A stretch of 64,000 nt of DNA from Drosophila pseudoobscura (Eukaryota > Arthropoda > Insecta > Diptera > Drosophilidae): assembly GCF_009870125.1 (NCBI RefSeq), contig NC_046680.1:15209501-15273500 (forward strand). Direction: 5' to 3'. The notes under the pieces were generated by a model. It did not search any database, was not told where the DNA came from, and saw only the letters and a list, made by a program, of their open reading frames with translations. Every line of letters begins with the position of its first letter. Position 1 is the first letter of the stretch. Below, one piece after another: positions 40,700-51,400 of the stretch. The position numbers and the translations under genes are program-made.

Positions 40700-42780
40700 A
40701 TAGGCCTTATAGAGTGGGATGACTGTCGGAGTGTCTACTTAGAGACAGACTGTCATTATTTATGGAATTAAAATGTCCAAACTCTAATACGTGTATGGGA
40801 TGTTCCGATGTACAACACTGATCAAAGAATATCTTTGCATAAAACCGTCATCCCTCACGATTAATTATGTTGGGAAATACATATAGTATGTACATAATTC
40901 GATTAGGAATTCAAATGGATTCGGCCAAGTTATAAACTTAATTCTGATGGGAAGCATCCATCTGCTGCAAGTGTCCTTTTGGGAACAGAGTTCACGCTCC
41001 CAAGCTTTCAGGCTCTGTCTCCGGAACAGCAACCGCAGCAGCGACGGCAACAGCAACGTCAACGGCAATGAGCCTGGTCAAGTTGCAACAATTAGCCGAC
41101 TGATTTATCTATGTGGAGCACAGCCCGACAACGAATGCCATGCCTCGATCGCATGGCAGTAGTACGGAGCGGAGCTGCTGCCGCGCTCCGTTTCAATTTG
41201 ATTTGATTTGATGTGAGCGCCTACGAACGAATGTTCGCTGCCCGCTGGCTGCTGGCTGCTGTATGCTGGCCGGCCGGCCGTGTTTCTTTTCGTGTTGCAA
41301 GCATCAGAGTCGAGTCGACAGCGGGCGCATTTGCTGCTGTGGCAAACGCATAATCGTAAAATTTGCAGTGGAATGTTGCAATATTTTTCGCGAGTCGCGA
41401 GCAATTTGCGCGTGAATTATTCCAAACGTTGCATTACAAATGTTTTCAGCAACCAGCAGCGACAACGTCTTTACGTCTTTAATTGGCTTGCAACGAGGAA
41501 GTCATCGGCCAGGCCAGGCCAACACTCCTTATGCTCCTCCGCATCGCTATCCACATCCCATTCCCTCTGACTATGTTGGACCCGCTCCACAGTTCCCCTA
41601 CATAGGCGTACGTGATGTGGACAAAAGTTCTGTTTTCGGCTGTAAAGTCATATTCAACCATTTCTATGAATGTCACACTTGAGTTGCGGCGGAACTGAAG
41701 ATGGGTGCCATGGGCCTGGTCTTTTCGGGGCTCGGGGGCTACACTTTGCCGGGTGTGGGCTACGGCTCTATTAACTAGTCGAGTAGCCGAGTCGAGGGAA
41801 ACGTTCTTGCAGGCTTCCATTTAATTTCCATGGCCAATGGCATTTGGCCGTTGAATTTGCTTAAGCTCCCATTGTTGCCCCTGGGCTGCTGGACAACCGA
41901 AGTCTGAAGCCTGAAGTTTTCATGGTCGTCGTCGTTGCCTGGTTGTCGTCTGCGTCGTTGCAGCCATGTAGGTAATTCCTGGAAGTTAATTTCATTAAGA
42001 GCAACTAGCAATGCGCGGCGTATTTATTAGCCACACGATATATTGTATGGACCAGGCTTTGTTTTTCAAGGAATCTGCCGCCTGCCGCCTGCTGCCTGCC
42101 GCTTGCTGGCGGTCTGGCCAACTGGCTGTTCCATGCATTTGTGGAATTCATCATCGGCGGCGACAGGCGGCTGCAACAGCAACCACAACTGCAACTGGCA
42201 GCTCTTCTCTGGCATTTCCCCTGAGCTGCTGCTGTTGCAATTTTCATAACTTATTGCTGGCATGCATGGAACAGAGACCAGACCCACCCGGATCCGGTCC
42301 CGCTCGCCGCCTCTAAATATGGCACGAAATTTCCTTAAGAAAATGAAGAAATACGCGCAAGTGCGATTTCCAGTTAATAGCATTCAACGGCCAACCCCAA
42401 CCCCAACCTCAGCCCCAAGACGGTCGGGTTTGCCCTGTCCCCCTCCCGGTATTGGGTTAGATTTAAAAATAACGCACATTCACAGCAAACTTGTAAAATT
42501 CTTATTAATTCTTATCGTAAAACAAAGATTTCTACTCGTCGCCGGACACCAAAAGCAGCAGCAGCTGGAGAGGAAGAGGACGGATGGTCTAAAGGGGCCG
42601 CATGGGCAGGGATCTTGTCATTGCGCCTTCATTTGGTCACAGTCATGCCGACAAGTGTTGTACACGCATTCCGAATACTTTTCCATCATTAGTCGATCGT
42701 CTCATCGTTGTCGCTGATGTCCGCTCCGATGTGATCTGCTCTGGGCAAACACCTGCCAAGTGCAGTGGATCGAATGCCAT
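40700..42780. other. intergenic DNA before the Ote 3' end
   Basis: No gene is supported. The stretch contains a TTTGATTTGAT run near 41195-41212, a GGCCGGCCGGCCG run near 41268, and ordinary unique sequence. Frames on both strands here lack splice or start support. Confidence 0.5.
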
Positions 42781-42821
42781 TTGAAAATACTCAAGTTGAA
42801 GCAATTCCCCTTTAAGTGGGC

Positions 42822-42827
42822 TTTATT
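42822..42827 (-). terminator. Ote: Ote poly(A) signal
   Basis: AATAAA on the minus strand (TTTATT on plus) lies about 165 bases downstream of the Ote stop codon. That is a normal distance for a short 3' UTR. Confidence 0.6.
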
Positions 42828-42992
42828 GGAACACGGATAACATAAAGTTTAGTTCTAGACAATCTCCAAACATAATTCAATTGAAACATAGTTAATACAG
42901 CGCCCGCGGATATTGACGGGAATCTTCACAAACAATTTAAACGTCAAAACAATCTTCGCTTTTTAGAATAAGATTCAGGAACGGCGCTGACT

Positions 42993-44240
42993 CTAGTGAA
43001 ACAGGAAATAGACGCCAATCAATAATATAACTACGAACAATATAAACATATTAGACTTAAGATTATAGGCTTCGTTCAAGCTATTGAGCCAGCCACGAAA
43101 GGCCACAGAGACACTGGTCTCGTCCGGTCGCAGGGAACGGCGTGCCTGGGGCTCATAGCCCATGGAATTGGAGCTGGCTATGGTACGCCTGTACTGACTG
43201 TTGCGGTCCCCGATTTTTTCGGACCGCAGGCGGGCCAAATTGCGAGCAAAGGTGCTCTCGTACTGGGAATCTTCCGCGTCGTTTTCGTCGCTCAGCTCGT
43301 TGGCAAATGGTTGACGTGGTGGGGAACGACGGTAGCTCGAAGTGTAGGCCAGAGATGGTGCCGGTGCCTCTGCAGTGACATAGCTCTGGGCTGGCGAGCG
43401 CACATAGCTGCTGTAGCGCCCGGTGGGGTTGTTGAGGTAGTCGTAAGAAGAGCTGCTTGTCTGTGTACGAAAGGCGGTGCTGGTCGGAGCACCTGATTCA
43501 TATGCCTGTCGGCGGGGTGGGTCCGCGGCCTTGCTAGTGGAGACCAGTGGAGCCATCGAGAAAGCTGTCTTGCCACTATACTCGAATGTATTGGTCGTGG
43601 TAGTCGTCAGCTTCGATCTGGGTTTTGGTTTTTCCTTAGCCTTGTACTGTAGCTCGACAAGGTCAGCAGCACGTGCCAACTGCTCGTCCTCCTCTTCGTC
43701 GGACTCCAGGACGATCGTCGAGTTGACCTCCAAAGTGTTCTCATGGTAGTCGGTGCGCTTAGGCACAGCAGCCTCCTCGATGATAGACTCTGGCTTCTTG
43801 ACTGGACGCTCCGATACTACCTCCCGCTTTTCTGAGGAAGTGGAGATGCGACGCGTCTGTGTGGGAGCCGCAACTACTGGTTTCTTCACCACCTGCTCGT
43901 CAGGGCGACGACGGTCAGCGGCTTTGGCGTCGTTAGCTGTGGACGCAATTGTGCGGCGTGATTTGGTGGATCCAGGGCCCGGCTTCGTTCCATCTGGTTT
44001 GTCCACCGGAGTGGAAGCAGAAGCTGGAGCTGCAACCGGCGCCAGGGTCTCTCGCTTGTTGGTTTTCTTGGGACTGGCAGTGACTGCCGGCGACGCCTGG
44101 CCACCAATGGAGGCGCGCAGACGCTTGACCAAAACTTTGCGGCTGCTGCTTGTAACTGGAATATTCGGTAGTCCCTGGGCAATCATCTTCGCCCGCAATT
44201 CGGCATCGGATATAGTATCAAAATCGTCCACGTCGGCCAT
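42993..44240 (-). CDS. Ote: Otefin, LEM-domain inner nuclear membrane protein
   Basis: Encodes 415 residues in one exon, close to the roughly 424 I recall for melanogaster Otefin. Otefin is a lamin- and BAF-associated inner nuclear membrane protein needed for germline stem-cell maintenance and nuclear reassembly. Residues 1 to about 45 (MADVDDFDTISDAELRAKM and onward through the GLPNIPVT and RKVLVKRL blocks) form a LEM domain. A long Ser/Thr/Pro/Arg-rich middle follows, with an acidic ESDEEEDEQ stretch. The SQYESTFARNLARLR and RRSLRPDETSVS blocks precede one hydrophobic C-terminal segment (about 397-415), a tail anchor. I chose the ATG at 44240 because it gives the family start MADVDDFD. An in-frame ATG ten codons earlier (44270) would add MLKLCKKLGA. 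It shares a promoter with divergent pen-2. Confidence 0.94.
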   Translation of the reverse strand: MADVDDFDTISDAELRAKMIAQGLPNIPVTSSSRKVLVKRLRASIGGQASPAVTASPKKTNKRETLAPVAAPASASTPVDKPDGTKPGPGSTKSRRTIASTANDAKAADRRRPDEQVVKKPVVAAPTQTRRISTSSEKREVVSERPVKKPESIIEEAAVPKRTDYHENTLEVNSTIVLESDEEEDEQLARAADLVELQYKAKEKPKPRSKLTTTTTNTFEYSGKTAFSMAPLVSTSKAADPPRRQAYESGAPTSTAFRTQTSSSSYDYLNNPTGRYSSYVRSPAQSYVTAEAPAPSLAYTSSYRRSPPRQPFANELSDENDAEDSQYESTFARNLARLRSEKIGDRNSQYRRTIASSNSMGYEPQARRSLRPDETSVSVAFRGWLNSLNEAYNLKSNMFILFVVILLIGVYFLFH

Positions 44241-44572
44241 TGCTCCCAGTTTTTTACACAATTTTAGCAATTTGTTGAAATTGAAATCGGCGTCACTTTT
44301 ACGCGGCGTGTGCTAAAATAGTGATGGGCCAGGCGCACTATCGATAGCTAAAAAGCGCAATTTTGCAGCACTGGACGTGATGAGAAGGGTCGATAGTCAC
44401 TATCAAACAATCGATACGGTATTATCGATAGTACCATCAGAAACAGCGAAAAGAGGAAAAATATTTACCAATTCTGTATCCAATCCAACCTACGTGCGTT
44501 TAAAAACAACTACGATATTTGCTCACACAACCGGTCAGACAACATAAAAGCGTACAAAGCAACGCTTTTATC
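44241..44572. promoter_or_regulatory. bidirectional Ote/pen-2 promoter with clustered DREs
   Basis: The 332 bases between the two divergent start codons hold two perfect TATCGATA elements (44339-44346 and 44423-44430) and two relatives (GTCGATAG near 44390, AATCGATA at 44409-44416). There is no TATA box. DREF-type divergent promoters are typical of Drosophila housekeeping gene pairs. The spacing suggests one DRE serves Ote and one serves pen-2, but this split is inference. Confidence 0.75.
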
Positions 44573-45016
44573 ATGGACTTCTCAAAGGCACCCAATCCAC
44601 GAAAACTGCAACTCTGCCGTACATACTTCTATGGTAGGCTGTGTTTTGGGCGACTCATCTCTCTGAAAAGTAAAACTCAATGAATTCTCCCTCTACTTTC
44701 AGCTGGATTTGCCCTTCTGCCCTTCGTGTGGGCCATCAATGTTTGCTGGTGCTTTGAGGAGGCATTCCGCAAACCCCCATTCCCGGAACAGAGCCAAATA
44801 AAACGATGTTGGTACCAATGAAGTTATCTTAATTCTAAACGATGTGATTTATAACGCCCCAATACAATCTTTACAGTTGTCATATATTCCGCTGTGGGAA
44901 CGCTTTTGTGGATCGTTGCGCTCATTGCTTGGATCATCATATTCCAGACCAATCGCACCGGCTGGGGAGCAACCGCCGACTACATGAGCTTCATGATTCC
45001 GCTTGGCAGTGCATGA
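44573..45016 (+). CDS. pen-2: Presenilin enhancer 2, gamma-secretase subunit
   Basis: Three coding exons (44573-44633, 44703-44807, 44877-45016) join to 101 residues, the usual Pen-2 length. Pen-2 is the smallest gamma-secretase subunit. It sits in the ER/Golgi and plasma membranes with Presenilin, Nicastrin and Aph-1, and is needed for Presenilin endoproteolysis and Notch cleavage. The N-terminus [20 protein letters not shown], the membrane block [17 protein letters not shown], the EQSQIKR loop, the second membrane block and the C-terminal [12 protein letters not shown] match the family. The C-terminal motif is the part known to stabilise the complex. Exon 2 ends with a weak donor (GTTGGT). 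It is required because only this join keeps the frame into FVIYSAVG. Confidence 0.95.
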
Positions 45017-47363
45017 TAAAATGGCCAAGAACTTTAGGCATAAGTAACTTATGAAATTATTTACGTATAAAAGACTTCTTAACCTCACGCATAAGCGCAA
45101 CCATAAACGTCGTTAATTTTTTGGAAGACACAGCATACCGGGAGAGATTAGCTGAAGCCCTAAAGTAGGGAAAGAGGATTAACTAGTATTACGCCATGGT
45201 TTAATTACATATTTTTTTATTCACATCTAAAGCTGTTTTTATAATTTCTGTATACTTTAAATATGTGTACTATATTTTCTTGAAATTTTCTTAGCCACTA
45301 GTTATGTATGTATTTTGTTCATAATTTGTAATATATTTGTATGAATGATTTGCTTTAGTTAGCTGTTTGTTGATTCCACCTCCGTTTTTGAGGTTGCTCA
45401 CATACTCATCCCATTCCGCCGCACACCCTGCCATGGGGTGCGTTGCTTTTGGGGGCTTCATTCGCTTAGATACAATTTCATTGTTTCGAATTCAATTCAA
45501 TGTCATCTTTGTTTTCGTTTCACTTCTAAAATACATTTACTGTGCCGTATAAAACTACTTGTACCATTCGATAAGCAGTGATGTGATGGTAATGTTTGTT
45601 AATGCTCACTAAATTATTACGTTGCGTATGTGTATCCGTGAATTGATTCTGGTTAAGGATTGGATTGGGATTACAAATTGCACTGTGAATGTCAAACACC
45701 TAGAGACTTTAAAGTGGTTTTTTGAGATTTGTAAGGACAACAATAACAATTGCACAACTGATCTACACATGAAGACATTGATCAAATTTGAATATACGAT
45801 AAATGGCTCCCGCGTATCTTTGTTTCTTTGTGGGGCTACATTTCGAAGTTACTTTACGGCTGTGCTGTGCTGTGCTGTGCCGCAGTAGCGGCTGCAAATA
45901 CATATTGCTATACATATGCTTTAATGTTTATAACATAACATGCAGCAATGCAATAAATATCTCCTCTCCACTAGCCATCAAATCATTCATTTTTGAACTA
46001 ATTTACAATACAATACAGTACAATACAAAAGACTCGCAGTAAGGTATATTTACAATCAATACTTGGTTTTTATTTGTAAATTCTATAGAAGAATTGCTGT
46101 TTGGGAAAACGGATTCTTTTTGGGTGGTGGGTTTGGGGTTGGGTTAGTTTAGGTTTGGTTTTTGTCTGGGAGCTTAGGCTAAAGAACATTAAGTGCCATA
46201 AATCACGCGCGTAGAGACTATGAAGCGGCTGACGAACTACTACACGCCGACACGCCGACGTTCGCATAGATAAATGCATATGCAATTACACATATGTCGC
46301 TATTATCATATCATATATGCCGATGCATATGCATAAATATATGTATATTTAAAGTACAAATTGATGCTTAGAAACAATTTAAATCAGTGTGACGGCTGCT
46401 GCTGCTGTTGCGTTTGCTGCTGGCCAAAAATGTCGAATCATTTTCATTCATAGAGAACTTATAGCAAGAAACTACAGACACGAGTAGTACACACATACAC
46501 ATACACATACAATAGATATAGATACAGATACACATATATATATATTTAGTATATATAATGAATGAATGGGCGGCGCGCCCAATTTGTCTTTTAGATGCAA
46601 ATCTCGCGCAGCCACCATCCGCAACACAGATAGGGATAATTAATACAAAACTCTAAATGCTAAAATTGTACGGTCTACTAGCATAATTTAATCGTTAAAC
46701 AATATTAATTCGTTTATGTTCCTTATCTCTGGTTAGTTTTCGTTAAATGGTTATTTTTTACAAAGAAATCAACACACTACACACAGTTTTGGGGTTTGTC
46801 TGTTTGTTTTTTTTTTTTTGTTTGTTTGCAGCATGTTCTTCTGTTCGTCTGTCTGTTTGTTCATATTCGATTACGCCTCTCTCGTATGATATACAGTAAT
46901 ATATATATAAATATAGATATCTATATGTATATGCAAATACACTTAGGAAAAAACTATAGTAGCTATAGTAGTAGTTATGCTATATATATTTATATATGTA
47001 TAGGTTGTATGTGCTAATAGTAGTGATACCTTAGGATAGCTATAGTTAACCACGTTGAACGAAACATACAAAAAATACTTATGTATATAAATAGTCGATT
47101 CCTCATTAACTCGATTGTATGCATTCAGTATCCGAAGGACTGTTGAGATGCATAGAAGACCTGGACAGGATTCGACGGGAAGAAGTTGGCGGCGTGCCCA
47201 AGGATCTCGGGTGGGTCTTGGGTTCGGTTCGTGGGACAATCATTTTTATAAAAACAGCAAATGCATTCGCACATATAGATTCCCACTCAGTTTCCCATTC
47301 CGCTCCACGCTAGTTGTTCTTCACGTTATACACCTTCTTCTCGCTGCTCCCATTCATTGGTTC
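45017..47363. other. convergent 3' UTRs of pen-2 and sbb
   Basis: The pen-2 stop (45016, plus) and the sbb stop (47364, minus) face each other across this AT-rich stretch, which has no protein-like frame. Minus-strand AATAAA motifs at 46069-46074 and 45216-45221 are candidate sbb poly(A) signals. A long AT-rich sbb 3' UTR of 1.3 to 2.1 kb is therefore likely. pen-2 lacks a clear AATAAA nearby. The stretch includes runs such as TATATATAT and TGTGC repeats (45860-45880). Confidence 0.6.
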
Positions 47364-47437
47364 TCATTTCGACGGTCCCGGCGGAAACGGGTTTATCACA
47401 GCTACAGCAGCCGCCTGCTGGCTAGCCAAGACAGCCG
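47364..47437 (-). CDS. sbb: sbb predicted terminal coding exon
   Basis: Exon 9 could stop in-frame just past 47507 (GGE stop), but a strong donor (TATGGAG|GTGAGTAG) sits there. A 69-bp intron follows with a CTAAT branch site, a pyrimidine-rich CCCTGTCTTTTTC tract and a TATAG acceptor. The exon then keeps the frame open for 23 more codons, ending NPFPPGPSK stop. The peptide is Ala/Gln/Val-rich with a proline-rich end. I prefer this C-terminus because intron size, branch site and phase all fit. Confidence 0.6.
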
Positions 47438-48441
47438 CTATACACGAAAAAGACAGGGTAGCCGGCGATTAGATACCATTTCCGAATCAACAACAACACT
47501 ACTCACCTCCATAGGGCGCCGGATACATGGGATAACCGAGTCCTACGTGCGTGTGGTGATGAGTGTGGACGTGCCTTTGGGGAGGCGGACTGCGGGAGTC
47601 AGCGGCACCTGCGCCACCTCCACCAGCAGGGCCATTCACAGCGGCTCCACCGACTCCTCCCACACCGCCGTTGCCGGGTGGTCCACTGGGTGGTGGGCCA
47701 CCAGGCATCGTCTGTTTGTGCGCGTCTAGCGCTGAGCCAGGCGGCACTCCGTGCGGCTTCTGGCCGGCCAGGTCGGGCTTATTACCGGGCGTCGAGCCCA
47801 ATCCTCCTGATGGTGGCTGTAGGTTCAGCGGCACACCGCCCGCAGACCCAGGACCCGAACCGGGCTGGCTGGGCCCGTTGCCACCGAGGACATTGGGACC
47901 GGAGCCCGGACCGCTGTTTGATGGGCCACCCGATTGGGGTGGTCCGATGCTGGGACTGCTGACGCTCACCTTGACGGGGCCGCTGCCGCTGGTGGGCGAC
48001 TTGAGGGCACGTTCGCTGAGCTCATGGATCTTGTGCGTTGTGTAGTACTGGCTGGCTGCATGATGCAGTGCATCCAGTGCCTTGGTGCCCGTATTGCGGG
48101 AGAGATCTTCTGGCGCATGATAGCGGGGTATTGGAAGATGGTACGGTGCCGTGTTGTACGGGCCGGCTGCCGACATCAGCACGTTGCGGTACATGGGATG
48201 GTTGGGATCGAAACCAAACGGATTCGGCGATATATACGAGGGGTGAAGGAAGTACTGCGACGTAGGCGGTGGCGGCGGTCCCTGTGTTTCCATTGTTGGC
48301 TTCTGACCCTCCTGCTTCACCTTCAGCTGCTGCTGCTGTTGCTCATCCTCGCTAGAGTTGTTCTTTTGCTTCGGCGAGTCCTTTGTCAGATTCGTGGCCT
48401 TGTTGTTTGCCACTGACGACGCCTGAGCCTGCTTTAGCTTC

Positions 48442-48479
<38 letters not shown>

Positions 48480-51400
48480 TTGCTGTTGTTGTTGCTGTTG
48501 TTGTTGCTGTTGTTGCTGCTGTTGTTGTTGCTGTTGCTGAGCCTGCTGCTGAGCCTGCTGTTGCTGCTGCTGTTGCTGTGCCTGCTGCTGCGCCTGATGC
48601 TGCTGCTGATGATGATGTTGCTGCTGGAGATGCTGGTGATGCTGCTGGATCGCCTGCTGCTGGATCGCCTGCTGCTGATGCTGGGCCAGAGTCATATGCT
48701 GCTGTTGCTGCTGCTGCAGGCTGAGATTCGACTCATCCTTGTGCAGCATGCCGGGATGAGGCGGAAGCCCTCCAGGGCCCCCGCCACTGGCAGCATTCTG
48801 AGCGGCCGCAGCAGCAGCAGCAGCGGCTGCTGCCTGGTTTTGTCGACCAGTAAACATGTAATACCTGAGAAAAAGGCAGGACGAAATCAGTATGCAGGAT
48901 GGCAAGGGAATGCAATGAATTTCTCTTACCGTCGCAGCTCCTCGTCGCGCGCCTGTTGCACCGCCGCCAAGCTCATCGAGTGACGCTGGTAGATGGCTGG
49001 ATACGCGCCCAGGGCCTGTAGATCCTTGGGATGCAGGGCGTGAGGCTGCTGGGGCTGCGTGGGCTGGGGCTGCTGCTGTGGTTGCGGGGCCTGGGCCTGA
49101 GATGGCGGCGGGTGTTGCTGGCCAGGATTGGAGTTCGGCTCCTGCTTGATCTCCTGCTTTGTCATCGGCTCCTGCTTGATCAGCTTGTTGGCCAGCAGCT
49201 GAAAGAACAAGATCGATTATTCTATGCTCATTTGGAAGCTTGGCCGCAAAGCGCACCTGTTGCTGGGGCGCCATGTGCTTGGGGTTCTCGTGTGGACTGG
49301 GACTCTCCTTGAGCCGTTCCTCCTTGATGCTGATCCCTGATAGCTGTTGGGCTTGCGACCCGGGCAGACCAGGATGCCCGCCCAGCTTCGCCGCCTCCTC
49401 GGAGGAGCCCACAATGGAAACGGGCCCAAAGTTCGGATCGACATTGTACGGATACGCAGGCGGAATAAAGCTGAAAAACAGAAACGGTTGGAGAAAATGG
49501 ACAGCAGAGCATTCGGCTCGACTCACTTGAAGGGATAGAAGTGGGGCATGCCTTTTCCGGGCGTTGGACCGCCCAGGGCGGCAGCACCCAGTGCCGAGAG
49601 GCCCCCCAGGCCGGGAGGCAGGGCTCCAGGCGGCGGGCCAGTCACGGCACTGAGATTCACAGGCGGCGGCTGGATGCCCGTTTGGGATGTGGGTGGGGCC
49701 CCTCCCTCTTTTCCGATATTCTCCCCCTGGCCGGGTGGTGGTCCCGTCTGCAGTGGCTGATGATTTGACTGCTGGCCGGGCTGTGGCTTGGTCATCAGAT
49801 CCAGAGGCGGATCCTTGTTCTTGTTGCTGTAATCGGCCAGGTGGGCACTAACCGCCTGCTGGGAGGGTGGCACCAGCAGATGTGTCTGCGGCTGTGAGGT
49901 AGGCGGAGGCGCACCCGGTTGCAGCTGCTGTTGCTGCTGCTGGACCTGTGCCTGTGCCTGGGCCAGCGTAGGTGGCATTCCGGGTGCCTTTCCGGGCTGC
50001 ATGACATCGGGCCCCGTCTGCACCATGTACTGCTGCTGCTGCTGCTGTTGAGGAGGCGGTGGCGCCTGCTGCTGGGCTGGGTAGAACTGGTACATCCCAT
50101 AGCCGCCCAGGGCAGGCATGCTGGGTGTGGGAGCTGCCGGCACCACGCCCACCTCGGGGGGCTTCTTGCCGAGCAGCTCGATGTGCTTGGCCGGTTGCCC
50201 AACCGACTTGTCCAGCAGCTCCTGCTCGGCCACGGGCGTGGAGTCGTCCGAAATATCACTGTAGGCCGGACTCTGCACATCCTCGCGGGACACCCGACCA
50301 TCGAAGTCGCCTGGCCCGGGAGACTTTCGGTTCTTCTTTTGCTTGCTGTTGGAGCCCACGCCCACAGACCCGAAACCTGGAGAGGTCTTCAGCCCCGCCT
50401 GCTGTGCGTAGCCAGCTGGTGTCTGCTGCGCATCCTGGGCATGGCTTGGTGGTCTCGGCGGCGACTGCTGCTGTGTCTGTGGATTGACCTGAACCTGGCC
50501 TGGTTGCTGTTGTTGCAGGGCAGTGGCATCGGGTGGGACAAAACGCAGGACTCCCGCTTTCACTGGAGAGAAGAGGAAAAGGGGATTAGTCGAGGATTAG
50601 TCCCGTGGATAACGGGAGTCGAGTACTCACAGGCTCCTTGCTGGAGCAGCGCCTGCTGCTGCTGCTCCGTCAGCATGGCCGGTAGACCGCCCATCAGCTG
50701 TTGCTGGTGCTGGGAGAGAGCCTGGCCAGAGATGCCAGCAGTGATGCTGCCCCCGGCGACAGGCTGATTGCTCCCCGAGCTACTGCCTGGAGTGAGCAGC
50801 TGCTGCTGTTGCTGTTGCGACGGCGGCGGCTGTGTTGGTGGAGGCACTGACGACGACGCCGTCGATGCCGTTGCAGTTGCAGGGACTGCTAGCGGAAGAT
50901 TGGCTGCCAGGGGCAACACAGAGACGGGGGTAGCCTCAGTTGTTGCTGCCAGACCAACTGGAGTCGCTGTTGCTGCGGCGCAGATGGGGGTCGCAGTGGG
51001 AGGAGTGACTGCTGGTGGAGCGGGAATAGCTGGTGTTTCCGCCGAGGATGTGGCAGATATCGGGGCGACTGAAGCTGCTGCTGCTGCTGCTGCGGCTGCC
51101 GTTGCACCTGTCGCCGGTGGAGCACTTCCACCATTGACAACAGCAACGTTGGCGGTGGAGGTGGATGTGGAAGTGGAGGGTGCCACTGGTACCCCTGTTA
51201 CTGTTGTCGCCTGTGCAGCTGCAGCGCCGCCTGGCGAGGGCGGCGTGCCCGGCTCCTCCGGTGCCTGCATCGAGTCCTCGTCCATCGAGCTGGCCCCGCC
51301 GCCAGCCCCATGGGCGTGCGACTGGTGGTAGCGCAGCCCATTGGCATGCTTGTACTTCTTGCTACAGTCCTGCTCGGGACACTCGAGCAGCACCGGGGAG

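Noticed and set aside
40631..40710. MPHKPLVVLG, resembling the start of a tRNA isopentenyltransferase P-loop region
   Set aside because: The frame diverges right after the Gly, there is no GTGKS motif downstream, and the next splice site is weak.
48444..48983. Poly-Leu frame on the plus strand
   Set aside because: It is the reverse reading of the sbb polyGln tract.
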